This document shows, piece after piece, positions 27,263 to 35,644 of a DNA stretch of 55,512 bases. Position numbers and translations under genes: made by a program. The stretch covers positions 1 through 55,512 of the forward strand of contig DATILL010000009.1 of assembly GCA_035476575.1 (NCBI GenBank), in the 5' to 3' direction. This DNA is from DATILL01 sp035476575. GTDB taxonomy: Bacteria; Actinomycetota; Actinomycetes; Mycobacteriales; JACQDL01. Below the pieces are notes generated by a model, which searched no databases, was not told where the DNA came from, and saw only the letters and a list, made by a program, of their open reading frames with translations. Position 1 is the first letter of the stretch. Each line of letters starts with the position of its first letter.

Positions 27263-28207
27263 CATGGCCCCGCCGCGCAGCCAGTCGACCACCAGCTTCA
27301 CGCCGTCGGGGAATGACATGCGGGGCGCCCAGCCGAGATCCCGGCGCGCCTTGGTCACATCCAGGCACACCCGCCTGGTCTCGCCCGGCAGCTCTGGCCC
27401 GTACATCGCCTCCTGATCGGTTCCCACGTGGCTCGCCACCGTGCGGTACACCTCCAGCACCGACGTCTCGACCCCGGAGCCCAGGTTGATCAGCCCGCTG
27501 CCCCGGTCGAGCGCCCGGATGAACCCGTCCACCACGTCGGAGACGTAGACATAGTCGCGGGTGATCATGCCGTCGCCGTTGACGATGCAGTCCTGGCCGC
27601 ACAGCAGCAGCCGGCTGAAGATGGCGACCACGCCGGCCTCACCGTCCGGGCTCTGGCGCGGGCCGTAGACGTTGCCGAGCGCGAGCGCGACGCTGTCCAG
27701 GCCATACTCGTCCTGGTACAGCCGCAGGTAGCGGGTGCCCATGTACTTGGTCAGCCCGTAGAACGAGGTGGGCTCCTTGGCCGCGTCCTCGGCGATCGGG
27801 ATCGCGGACTCGGCGACCTGCCCGTAGATAGTGCCGCCGCTGCTGGCGAAGACCACCTTGCGGGTCCGCGCCGCCCGGGCGGCCTCCAGCATGTTTACCA
27901 TGCCGAGCACGTTGGCCGTCGCGTCCAGCAACGGGTCACGCATCGACACCTTCACGCTCATCTGCGCCGCGAGCAGGACCAGCGCGTCCGGCTGAAAATG
28001 CAGCACGACCTGCCTTGCCCGCGGGCAGGTCACATCCATCCGGTGTACGGCGTCGGGATCGAGGCCGCTGGCAAGAGCCGAAGCCAGGTTCCGTTCCGAG
28101 CCGGTGGACAAGTCGTCGATGACCGCGACCCGGTGACCGCAGGCCAAGAGCGCATCGACCACGTGGGAGCCGATGAAACCCGCGCCGCCGGTGACAAGAA
28201 CTCGCAT
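27257..28207 (-). CDS. NAD-dependent sugar epimerase/dehydratase
   Basis: 316 residues of the extended short-chain dehydrogenase family. The NAD-binding glycine motif is 'TGGAGFIGS' (7-15), the serine is in 'ASSGGTIYG' and the catalytic Tyr150 and Lys154 are in 'FYGLTKY'. It is closest in pattern to UDP-glucose 4-epimerase-type proteins. ATG 28207 starts the Rossmann fold; 35 extra upstream codons include a 14-base direct repeat and no ribosome site. It lies at the left end of the glycan cluster, divergent from a sugar methyltransferase gene. Confidence 0.9.
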   Translation of the reverse strand: MRVLVTGGAGFIGSHVVDALLACGHRVAVIDDLSTGSERNLASALASGLDPDAVHRMDVTCPRARQVVLHFQPDALVLLAAQMSVKVSMRDPLLDATANVLGMVNMLEAARAARTRKVVFASSGGTIYGQVAESAIPIAEDAAKEPTSFYGLTKYMGTRYLRLYQDEYGLDSVALALGNVYGPRQSPDGEAGVVAIFSRLLLCGQDCIVNGDGMITRDYVYVSDVVDGFIRALDRGSGLINLGSGVETSVLEVYRTVASHVGTDQEAMYGPELPGETRRVCLDVTKARRDLGWAPRMSFPDGVKLVVDWLRGGAMR

Positions 28208-28232
28208 GCCATCCCTTCTGTTCCTGGTCTGC

Positions 28233-28264
28233 TGGGTTGCGCTGGTGTTCTGGGTTGCGCTGGT
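28233..28264. repeat. 14-base direct repeat upstream of the epimerase
   Basis: TGGGTTGCGCTGGT is present at 28233-28246 and 28251-28264, in the divergent promoter region. Confidence 0.7.
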
Positions 28265-28471
28265 CAACCATCCGGTCCCGAACGCCGCGGAAAAGTCGAC
28301 GTACGCAGTCACGATCGTCGTACCGTCTCGCTGATCTTTACTGGCCGGCGGCTACGGTACCGAACCGGCGGGAGCCGTCGGCCGAACATGGCTGTTGGTG
28401 CCTGCTCCGGCGCCGGCACCTGTAGCCTGGCCGGACTCAGGCGGAAGCCTGGCCGCGAGAAAGGATGGTTC

Positions 28472-29707
28472 ATGAGCCCGGTGCCCGCCACCTGTCGGCT
28501 GTGCCAGGCCGCGCTCACCGAGACCTTCGTCGACCTGGGGATGTCGCCACCCTGCGAGGACTTCCTGGTGCCCGAGCGACTCGACGCGATGGAGCGCACC
28601 TACCCGCTGCACGTATGGATCTGTTCCTCATGCCTGTTGGTCCAGTTGGCTGCCTACGTCGCGCCCGACGACATCTTCGCCGAGTACGCATACTTCTCCT
28701 CCTTCTCCGATAGCTGGGTGGCGCACGCCGAGCGCTATGCCGAGTCGATGATCGCCCGGCTCGGGCTCGGACCGCGGAGCCTGGTGGTGGAGGCCGCGAG
28801 CAACGACGGCTACCTGCTGCAACATTTTCTCGCCCGGGGCGTTCCTGTCCTCGGTGTCGAGCCGGCCGCGAACATTGCCAAGGTCGCCGAAAGCAAGGGC
28901 ATCCGCACCGAGGTGCGGTTTCTCGGCGCGGACACCGGCGCGGCGGTGCGAGCGGAGCACGGCCCGGCGAACCTGGTCACCGCGAACAATGTCTACGCAC
29001 ACGTGCCCGACCTGGTCGACTTCACCCGCGGGCTGCGCGCCCTGGTCGCCGACGACGGCTGGGTGACGATCGAGGTCCAGCACCTGATGCGGCTGATCGA
29101 ACGGCGGCAGTACGACACGATCTACCACGAGCATTTCCAGTACTACACGCTGCTGACGATCGGCCGGGCGCTGGCTTCCGGCGGCCTGGCCGTGGTCGAC
29201 GTACAGGAGCTGCCCACGCACGGCGGCTCGATCCGGGTGTACGCCCGGCCGGTCGAGTCCGCCGGGCCAGCGTCGGCGGCGGTCGCGGCCATGCTGGCCG
29301 AGGAAGCCGCCCGCGGCCTGTCCACTCTGGACGGTCACGCCGGCTTCGCGGACGCCGTGCTGCGGATCAAGTGCGACCTGCTGGACTTCCTCATCACCGC
29401 GTCCCGCGCTGGCCGGACGGTCGCCGGGTACGGTGCCCCGGGCAAGGGAAACACGCTGCTCAACCACTGCGGCATCCGGACCGACCTGCTGGCCTACACC
29501 GTAGACCGCAACCCCTACAAGCACGGCCGGTTCCTGCCGGGCACGCACATTCCGGTCCACCCGCCGGATCTGCTCGCCCAGACGCGGCCCGACTACATCC
29601 TGGTGCTGCCCTGGAACCTGCGCACCGAGATCACCGACCAGCTGGCCTACGTCCGGCAGTGGGGCGGCCGGCTGGTCTTTCCCATACCGAGCCTCGAGAT
29701 CGTCTGA
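28472..29707 (+). CDS. Sugar C-methyltransferase (TylC3/TcaB9 type)
   Basis: 411 residues with three parts: an N-terminal zinc-binding domain (CRLC near 8-11, then 'CSSCLLVQL'), a SAM-binding domain ('VVEAASNDGYLL', then 'NNVYAHV'), and a C-terminal domain ('GYGAPGKGNTLLN') that binds the nucleotide sugar. The catalytic signature YHEH is intact ('DTIYHEHFQYY'). In characterised relatives this places a methyl branch on C3 of a keto-sugar. AAGGA precedes ATG 28472. It begins a rightward run with a nucleotidyltransferase, deacetylase and second epimerase, suggesting a branched sugar is made here. Confidence 0.9.
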   Translation: MSPVPATCRLCQAALTETFVDLGMSPPCEDFLVPERLDAMERTYPLHVWICSSCLLVQLAAYVAPDDIFAEYAYFSSFSDSWVAHAERYAESMIARLGLGPRSLVVEAASNDGYLLQHFLARGVPVLGVEPAANIAKVAESKGIRTEVRFLGADTGAAVRAEHGPANLVTANNVYAHVPDLVDFTRGLRALVADDGWVTIEVQHLMRLIERRQYDTIYHEHFQYYTLLTIGRALASGGLAVVDVQELPTHGGSIRVYARPVESAGPASAAVAAMLAEEAARGLSTLDGHAGFADAVLRIKCDLLDFLITASRAGRTVAGYGAPGKGNTLLNHCGIRTDLLAYTVDRNPYKHGRFLPGTHIPVHPPDLLAQTRPDYILVLPWNLRTEITDQLAYVRQWGGRLVFPIPSLEIV

Positions 29708-29742
29708 GCCCAGGAGCCGTCGATGACACATCGGAGTCGCCG

Positions 29743-30585
29743 ATGAAAGTGGTCCTGTTCTGCGGCGGGTACGGCATGCGCATGCGTGACGGCACCACCT
29801 CAGCGCCCAAGCCGATGGTCATGGTCGGGTCACGGCCGCTGCTCTGGCATGTCATGCGGTACTACGCCCACTTCGGCCACCGGGACTTCGTGCTCTGCCT
29901 GGGCTATGGCGCGCGGTACATCAAGGACTTCTTCCTCAGCTACGAGGAGACGCAGTCCAACGACTTCGTCTTCTCCGAGGGCGGGCGCCGCATCGACCTG
30001 CTCACCAGCGACATCGCCGACTGGCGGATCACGTTCGTGGACACCGGCCTGAGCTCGCCCATCGGCGAGCGGTTACGCCGGGTCCGGCATCTGCTCCGGG
30101 ACGAGGAGATGTTCCTGGCCAACTACGCCGACGTGCTCACCGACGCGCCGCTCAACGACATGATCGAGCGGCTGCGCTGCCTCGACGCGGGGGGCAGCAT
30201 GCTCGCCGTCCCCCCGCAGTCGGCGTTCCACTGCCTGCGGTTCGACGACGACGCGCGGGTCAGCGAGATCCGCGCGGTCAACACCATGCCGCTGTGGGAG
30301 AACGGCGGCTACTTCGTGCTGCGGCCGGAGATCTTCGACCACCTGCCCGAGGGGTCGGACCTGGTCGCGGACGGCTGCGGCGCGCTGGCCGCCAGGGGAC
30401 GGCTGCTGGCCTACCCCTACCACGGCTTCTGGCAGCCGGCGGACACCGCGAAGGAGCGGGCCGCGCTGGAGGAGGCGTACAGCCACGGCCACCGGCCCTG
30501 GATGGTGTGGGAGGCCAGCGCCGGCGCCGGCCAGGCCGCTGCGGCGGTCCGCTTCCCCGCCGCCGTCGACATCGAGGCGCGGTAG
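29743..30585 (+). CDS. Sugar-1-phosphate nucleotidyltransferase (RfbF-like)
   Basis: 280 residues. It resembles glucose-1-phosphate cytidylyltransferases: the nucleotide loop 'LFCGGYGMRMRDG', then 'KPMVMVGSRPLLWHVMRYY' and 'VLCLGYGARYIKDFF'; 'DWRITFVDTG' and 'LANYADVLTD' are also family-like. It would join an NTP and a hexose-1-phosphate to give the activated sugar. CTP and glucose-1-phosphate are the best guess by family, but the first loop departs from the textbook GxGTR (methionine in place of threonine), so base specificity is uncertain. It starts 35 bases after the methyltransferase. Confidence 0.82.
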   Translation: MKVVLFCGGYGMRMRDGTTSAPKPMVMVGSRPLLWHVMRYYAHFGHRDFVLCLGYGARYIKDFFLSYEETQSNDFVFSEGGRRIDLLTSDIADWRITFVDTGLSSPIGERLRRVRHLLRDEEMFLANYADVLTDAPLNDMIERLRCLDAGGSMLAVPPQSAFHCLRFDDDARVSEIRAVNTMPLWENGGYFVLRPEIFDHLPEGSDLVADGCGALAARGRLLAYPYHGFWQPADTAKERAALEEAYSHGHRPWMVWEASAGAGQAAAAVRFPAAVDIEAR

Positions 30586-30590
30586 CCGGG

Positions 30591-31292
30591 GTGCTCGGAC
30601 TCCACCTCGCCGAGCGCGCCGACGGTCAGCCACCGGTCATCGTGGCGCTCGGCGCGCACTGTGACGACATCGAGATCGGGGCCGGCGCGACCCTGCTGCG
30701 GCTGGCCGCCGCCCATCCGGGGCTGCACGTCGTCGCCACCGTGCTCACCTCGACGCCGGAGCGGGCCGACGAGGCCCAGTCGGCGCTGGCGGCGTTCCTA
30801 CCCGGCGCCACGCTGGACCTGCTCGTCTGCGCGCTGCGGGACGGCCGGCTGCCGGACCGCTGGGACGACGCCAAGGAGATCGTCGAGGCGACCCGGCGGC
30901 GGGCCGACGAGGTGGGCGGCGCCGATCTCGTCCTCGCGCCGTCCACCTACGACGCCCACCAGGACCACCGGCTGGTGGCCGAGCTCGCGCCGACAGCGTT
31001 CCGGGACCAGCTCATCCTGGGCTACGAGATCCTCAAGTGGGACGGCGACCTGGGCCGCCCCAACGTCTACGTCGCGGTGGACGAGGCGCTGGCCCGCCAC
31101 AAGTCCGACCTGCTGCACGAGCATTTCCCGTCGCAGCGCGGGCACGGCTGGTTCGACCGGGAGACGTTCCTGGCGCTGCTGCGCATCCGCGGCGTGGAGT
31201 GCAACGAGCGCTACGCCGAGGCGTTCTCCAGCACGAAGATCGCGCTGTCGATCGACAGCTTCCCGCTGAGTCCACTGCGAAGGGTTGGTTGA
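30591..31292 (+). CDS. PIG-L family deacetylase
   Basis: 233 residues of the LmbE/PIG-L family, which removes N-acetyl groups from amino sugars with a zinc ion. Zinc ligands are visible in 'GAHCDDIEIGAGATLLRLA' (H..DD) and 'DAHQDHRLV' (HxxH). The GTG at 30591 is five bases after the stop of the nucleotidyltransferase. The next gene starts at or just after its stop. An amino sugar in the glycan is therefore likely, in keeping with the PLP aminotransferase gene in the same cluster. Confidence 0.88.
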   Translation: MLGLHLAERADGQPPVIVALGAHCDDIEIGAGATLLRLAAAHPGLHVVATVLTSTPERADEAQSALAAFLPGATLDLLVCALRDGRLPDRWDDAKEIVEATRRRADEVGGADLVLAPSTYDAHQDHRLVAELAPTAFRDQLILGYEILKWDGDLGRPNVYVAVDEALARHKSDLLHEHFPSQRGHGWFDRETFLALLRIRGVECNERYAEAFSSTKIALSIDSFPLSPLRRVG

Positions 31293-31294
31293 GC

Positions 31295-32320
31295 GTGCGC
31301 GTGCTGGTGACCGGCAACGAGGGCTACCTCGGCACTGTGCTGGCCGACGTCCTGGCCACGGCCGGGCACGAGGTGTCCGGGCTCGACAGCGGCCTGTTCG
31401 CGGGCTGCGTGCTCGGGCCGCTACCGTCGGAGCCCCCGACCCGCCGGGTCGACCTGCGCGATGTGGAGCTGGCCGACCTGCGGGGTTACGACGCGGTGGC
31501 GCATCTGGCCGCGCTGTCCAACGACCCGCTGGGCAACCTCAAGCCGCAGGTCACCTACGACATCAACCACCTTGCGAGCGTGCGGCTGGCCCGGCTGGCG
31601 CGCGAGGCCGGCGTCCGGCGGTTCCTCTACGCCTCGACGTGCAGCGTCTACGGCGCCTCCGGCGGTGGCAGCCTGGTGGACGAGACGGCCCCGCTCGCGC
31701 CGGTCACGCCGTACGCCGAGAGCAAGGTCCGGGTCGAGGACGACCTGCATGACCTGGCCGACGCCGACTTCGAGCCGGTGTACCTGCGCAACGCGACGGC
31801 GTTCGGCTTCTCGCCCCGGCTGCGCGGCGACATCGTGCTGAACGACCTGGTGGCGACGGCGTTCCTCACCGGCACCGTGCTGGTGCTCTCCGACGGCACC
31901 CCGTGGCGGCCGCTGGTGCACTGCCGCGACATCGCGGCGGCGTTCCTGGCCTGCTTGGAGGCGCCGCGGGACGCCGTCCACGACACGGCGTTCAACGTCG
32001 GATCGGCTGCGGCGAACCTGCGGGTCAGCGACATCGCCGACATCGTCACCTCGGTGGTGCCGGGCTCGGCGGTGCGGATCACCGGCGAGGCGGGCAGCGA
32101 CCCGCGGTCGTACCGGGTCGACTTCAGCCGGATCACCGCGCGGGTGCCCGAGTTCCGTCCGCAATGGACGATCGAGCGGGGGGCGCGGGAGCTGTACGAC
32201 GCCTACCGTGCGTACGGGCTCACGGCAGAGGTCTACCAGGCCAGGTTCACGCGGCTGCGCTGGCTCGACAGCCTGCAGCGGCAGGGCCAGCTGGACGACG
32301 ACCTGCGCTGGACACCCTGA
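31295..32320 (+). CDS. NAD-dependent sugar epimerase/dehydratase (parent of a nearby partial copy)
   Basis: 341 residues. The cofactor motif is 'TGNEGYLG', the serine is in 'ASTCSVYG', and Tyr140/Lys144 lie in 'TPYAESKV'. It is of the type placed in branched or deoxy-sugar clusters. GTG 31295 is preferred; a TTG at 31289 would overlap the preceding stop (TTGA). Two internal segments, 31699-31789 and 32087-32278, are found again 2.9-3.2 kb downstream, after a decayed RiPP cluster. The gene itself is intact. Confidence 0.9.
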   Translation: MRVLVTGNEGYLGTVLADVLATAGHEVSGLDSGLFAGCVLGPLPSEPPTRRVDLRDVELADLRGYDAVAHLAALSNDPLGNLKPQVTYDINHLASVRLARLAREAGVRRFLYASTCSVYGASGGGSLVDETAPLAPVTPYAESKVRVEDDLHDLADADFEPVYLRNATAFGFSPRLRGDIVLNDLVATAFLTGTVLVLSDGTPWRPLVHCRDIAAAFLACLEAPRDAVHDTAFNVGSAAANLRVSDIADIVTSVVPGSAVRITGEAGSDPRSYRVDFSRITARVPEFRPQWTIERGARELYDAYRAYGLTAEVYQARFTRLRWLDSLQRQGQLDDDLRWTP

Positions 32321-32411
32321 CCGGCCTGACCGGTGACACCCATGTCATGCCTCGCCATCCGATTCGAGGGGTTCGATAGCCCTGTGGACTGCTTATCCTG
32401 AGGAGGTCGCG

Positions 32412-32456
32412 ATGTCCAACTCTCTGATAAGGACGGCGGTTGCACCCATTGACTGA
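32412..32456 (+). CDS. Possible 14-residue leader ORF
   Basis: ATG TCC ... TGA encodes 'MSNSLIRTAVAPID' after a strong AGGAGG at 32401. It ends 26 bases before the RiPP precursor ATG. It could be a translational leader for the cluster, the surviving start of a deleted gene, or chance. Confidence 0.3.
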   Translation: MSNSLIRTAVAPID

Positions 32457-32482
32457 GACCGCCCGGACGAAGGGAACCTCAC

Positions 32483-32839
32483 ATGGCAGCAACGGCGGCG
32501 GCGCGGATGGGGCAGGGCGAGACTGCGGAGCTGGTGCCGGCTGGTTCCCGGTTCGCGTTGGGGGCGCCGCGCCCGGCGGGGGTGGGTGGGGTCGTGGCCG
32601 CTTCGGCGCCGGTGGGGGTGCGGCCGTTTGGGCTGCGGTTGTTCCGGCATGCCTGCTATCTGGGGGATATGGGGTTGCCGGCGTACCGGTACTGCCCGGT
32701 GCGGCAGGTCGCGGTCGCTGACGACGGCAGCGGTGAGCCGTTGGTCCGCCGGCTGGTGGGCTGGGACAAGACGACCACCGGGTCTCAGGACGGTGAGGAG
32801 GCGCCGCAGGAGGAGTGGACGATGGACTACCTGCGGTGA
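32483..32839 (+). CDS. Graspetide-type (ATP-grasp-modified) RiPP precursor
   Basis: 118 residues. The leader carries 'RPFGLRL' (47-53) followed by 'AYRYCPVRQVAVADDG', the pattern of putative ATP-grasp-modified RiPP precursors. The presumed core is the last ~23 residues, with three threonines (97-99), an Asp-Gly (103-104), then glutamates (105, 106, 110, 111). Thr-to-Glu ester links with an Asp-Gly in the loop is how the PIMT-modified graspetides fuscimiditide and amycolimiditide are built. The ATP-grasp gene starts inside its stop (GTGA). The precursor looks intact, but both downstream enzymes are broken. Confidence 0.8.
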   Translation: MAATAAARMGQGETAELVPAGSRFALGAPRPAGVGGVVAASAPVGVRPFGLRLFRHACYLGDMGLPAYRYCPVRQVAVADDGSGEPLVRRLVGWDKTTTGSQDGEEAPQEEWTMDYLR

Positions 32840-33667
32840 CGGTGCTGGTGTTGTCGGATGATCTTGATCCGACGGTGGACCGGGTGGTGGAGGGGCTGGC
32901 CGGGCGTGGTCGGTGTGGTACCGGCGGCCGACCGCGTTCAGGGTGCCGGACGTCTTGTCGCCGGCTGAGCGGGTGCACGTGGTCGGTGAGGCGCGGTACG
33001 GGTTGGGCGGGGTGCTGGCGTCGCTGGAGGCGTTGTGGATGAACCACCCGGGTCACGAGGCCGACGCCGCGTACAAGCCGCGTCAGCTTGTGGTGGCCGC
33101 CCGCTGCGGGCTGGCCGTGCCCCCCACGCTGGTCACCAACGACCCGGCAGCGGTGGCGCGGTTCGCCGCCAGCGCACCGGGGCCGGTGGTGGTCAAGCTG
33201 CTGGGCGCCACCGTCCGGGTCGATGACGGCGCCTGGCAGGTGGCGCACACCCACCTGATGACGGAGGCGGACCTGGCCGACCTGGACGGGGTACGGGCCA
33301 CGGCTCACCTGGTCAGCAGTTCGTCGACAAGGCGTACGAGGCGCGCGTGGTGATGGTGGCTGGGCGGGCCTTCGCAGTCGGGATCCACGCCGGCAACGAC
33401 GCCGCCCGGGTCGACTGGCGCTCCGACTACGGCGCGCTGAGCTATACCGTCATCACCCCGCCACCCGCGCTCGCCGAGGGTGTGCGGCGGTTCATGGCCG
33501 CGTTCGGCCTGACCTACGGCGCGTTCGACTTCGTGGTCACGCCCGCCGGCCAGTGGGTGTTCCTGGAGTGCAACGCCGGCGGCCAGTACGGCTGGCTGGA
33601 GGGGCAGACCGGCCTGCCGATCACCGATGCCATCGTGGACGTGCTCGCCCGGGGAGACCGGCGGTGA
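32836..33667 (+). pseudogene. Broken ATP-grasp ligase of the RiPP cluster
   Basis: Three reading-frame pieces together match a graspetide ATP-grasp ligase. Piece 1 (from GTG 32836) gives 'VTVLVLSDDLDPTVDRVVEG'. The frame then changes at about 32905-32912 and reads 'VWYRRPTAFRVPDVLSPAE', with roughly 50 residues of the usual N-terminal domain missing. A second frameshift near 33311-33314, consistent with loss of one base, restores 'QQFVDKAYEARVVMVAG', and the last piece holds the metal/ATP residues of 'FVFLECNAGGQYGWLE' type. It would have formed side-chain ester or amide links in the precursor. Deletion plus frameshift makes sequencing error an unlikely full explanation. Confidence 0.82.
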
Positions 33668-34822
33668 CCCCCGACTGGTCCGGGCTGGCCCGCCGCCTCG
33701 CCGACCAGGTCGCCAAGGCACGCGGGCACGCCGACCCGGCCTGGCACGCGGCGGTGGCGGCGGTGCCCCGGCACACCCCTGGTGCCCGCCTACCACCAGC
33801 GCAACGATGACGGCACGTGGCGGACGGTCCAGGACAGCGACCCGGCCTACTGGGACACGGTGTACTCCGACCGCACCCTGCTGACCGCGCTGGCCGAGGT
33901 CCGCACCGGCGCCGGGGTCCAGCAGGTGCCGGTATCCTCCAGCACCCAGCCGAGCCTGATGGTCCGGATGCTCGACGAGCTCGACCTGCACGACGGGCAC
34001 CGGGTGCTGGAGGTCGGCACCGGGACCGGCTACAACGCCGCCCTGCTCGCCCAGCGCCTCGGCGAGCGCAACGTCTACTCCGTCGACCTGCGCCCCGACC
34101 TCGTCGCCGCCGCCCGGGACCGGCTGGCCGCGGCCGGCTGCCGGCCCACCCTCGCCACCCGCGACGGAACGCTCGGGCTCGCCGAACACGCCCCCTACGA
34201 CCGGATCATCGCCACCTGCGCGGTCCCCGCCATCCCACCTGCCTGGGTCGAGCAGACCCGCCCCGGTGCGATCATCCTGGCCGACCTCCAGGGCTGCCTG
34301 TACGCCGGCAACATCGCCCGGCTCCACCGGGTCGGCGACCACGCCGAGGGCCGGTTCCTCACCACCTGGGCCGGGTTCATGCCCATCCGCCACACCCTCG
34401 ACCTGCCCGACATCCCCCGCCCACGCCAACCTCGCAACGACGCCGCCGAACGCGCCACCCCGCTCGGCCCCGCCGTGCTCGACGAGCCGGTGTTCGCCTT
34501 CTTCACCCAGCTCCACCTGCCACCCGGCACCACCCAACACGTCACCGTCCACGACGACGGCACCACCACCCACCTGAACGCCCCCGACGGCTCCTGGTGC
34601 CACACCCCCGACCACACCGCCCCCGACGGCACACACCGGGTCACCGAGGCCGGCGCCGTACCCCTGTGGAAGCTCCTCGAACACGCCCACCACCAATGGC
34701 AGCACGCCGGCAAGCCCGACTGGCCACGGTTCGGCGTCACCGTCACCACCACCCACCAACGCATCTGGCTCGACAGCCCGGTTACCGGCGACACCTGGCC
34801 CATAGCCGTTGATAATGGCTGA
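33664..34822 (+). pseudogene. Frameshifted PIMT-like O-methyltransferase of the RiPP cluster
   Basis: The product would be about 385 residues: a protein-L-isoaspartate methyltransferase-like fold with 'SSSTQPSLMVRML' and SAM motif 'VLEVGTGTGYNAALLA', plus a ~170-residue C-terminal extension. In known imiditide systems such an enzyme methylates an aspartate in the graspetide, which then closes to an aspartimide. GTG 33664 overlaps the ligase stop. The frame breaks in a run of four C at 33776-33779; with three C the sequence reads 'PRHTLVPAYHQRNDDG' and continues to 34822. This single shift alone could be an error or recent loss. Confidence 0.82.
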
Positions 34823-34867
34823 AAGTCACGGATCCAACTGCCCGGTGGCAGGGCTGGCCTACCGGAC

Positions 34868-34886
34868 CCCGCGGGAATCCCGCGGG
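34868..34886. repeat. Inverted repeat at the left junction of the epimerase copy
   Basis: CCCGCGGG occurs twice, 34868-34875 and 34879-34886, separated by AAT; each half is itself a palindrome. It touches the point where similarity to the upstream epimerase gene begins (34886). Confidence 0.6.
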
Positions 34887-35168
34887 CCGGTCACGCCGTA
34901 CGCCGAGAGCAAGGTCCGGGTCGAGGACGACCTGCACGACCTGGCCGACGCCGACTTCGAGCCGGTGTACCTGCGCGAGGCGGGCAGCGACCCGCGGTCG
35001 TACCGGGTCGACTTCAGCCGGATCACCGCGCGGGTGCCCGAGTTCCGTCCGCAATGGACGATCGAGCGGGGGGCGCGGGAGCTGTATGACGCCTACCGTG
35101 CGTACGGGCTTACGGCAGAGGTCTACCAGGCCAGGTTCACGCGGCTGCGCTGGCTCGACAGCCTGCAG
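34886..35168 (+). pseudogene. Partial, internally deleted copy of the upstream epimerase gene
   Basis: 34886-34976 matches 31699-31789 and 34977-35168 matches 32087-32278. The 297 bases between (99 codons) are missing, so the deletion is in frame. Only three differences are seen, all third-position C/T changes that keep the amino acid (CAT/CAC, TAC/TAT, CTC/CTT). The copy lacks the N-terminal Rossmann motif, retains Tyr-x-x-x-Lys, and joins foreign sequence after 'LDSLQ'. An ORF from 34809 to 35222 runs through it, but a working enzyme is not expected. Its position after the RiPP cluster records a recombination. Confidence 0.88.
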
Positions 35169-35212
35169 TCTGCCTTGGGTAGCAGCATTGACGGTTCGCT
35201 GAAGGTGCCGGT

Positions 35213-35612
35213 GCGGAGATAGTTGTCGGCGGACCCCCGTGCCAAGCATTCTCGCAGGTTCGGAACCACACTAGGGTCATCAACGACCCGCGCAGCTCGC
35301 TATATAGGGAATTTGTGTCAACGGTCGATCGGCTACGCCCAAACTTTTTCTTGATGAAAACGTACCGTTACTGCCGCCCAAGCGATTTTCGACCTGAGGC
35401 ACCTGCGAGCCGGTCGTTACCTGACCAGCCTGTGAGCCGAAGAGCTATGCGAACCTGAGTCTGCGTACCAGCGACTGATGCGTGAAGGCTCGAACGAAGT
35501 CCTCTTAAACGTTGATGTCCCGCGGATCCAAGCTGACACCGTCACCCGCCTCCGCAGCATCCCGTCCGGCGGAAACTACCGTGATCTCGCCAAGGATCTT
35601 CAGGGATCTTCG
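35213..35612 (+). pseudogene. Debris of a DNA cytosine-5 methyltransferase
   Basis: In frame from 35216 the sequence reads 'EIVVGGPPCQAFSQVR' (motif IV with its catalytic cysteine), then 'DPRSSLYREFVSTVDRLRP' and 'FFLM'; a one-base loss at about 35357 breaks what would be the ENV motif (shifted frame reads ENVP). After a gap, a second piece (about 35436-35610) reads 'AYQRLMREGSNEVLLN', then 'VTRLRSIPSGGNYRDL', typical of the region before the target-recognition domain. Frameshift, internal loss and missing ends make it non-functional. It may once have been part of a restriction-modification system. Confidence 0.78.
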
Positions 35613-35644
35613 GTCGTTCGGGGAGCACGACGAGGGTGGTGGGC

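Noticed and set aside
33776..33779. Sequencing error as the only explanation of the frameshift
   Set aside because: A C-run error could explain this one break, but the ligase next to it also lacks about 50 residues, which an error cannot explain.
34809..35222. A 137-residue ORF as a functional epimerase
   Set aside because: It lacks the Rossmann glycine motif and has a 99-codon deletion compared with its parent; it is a duplication remnant.
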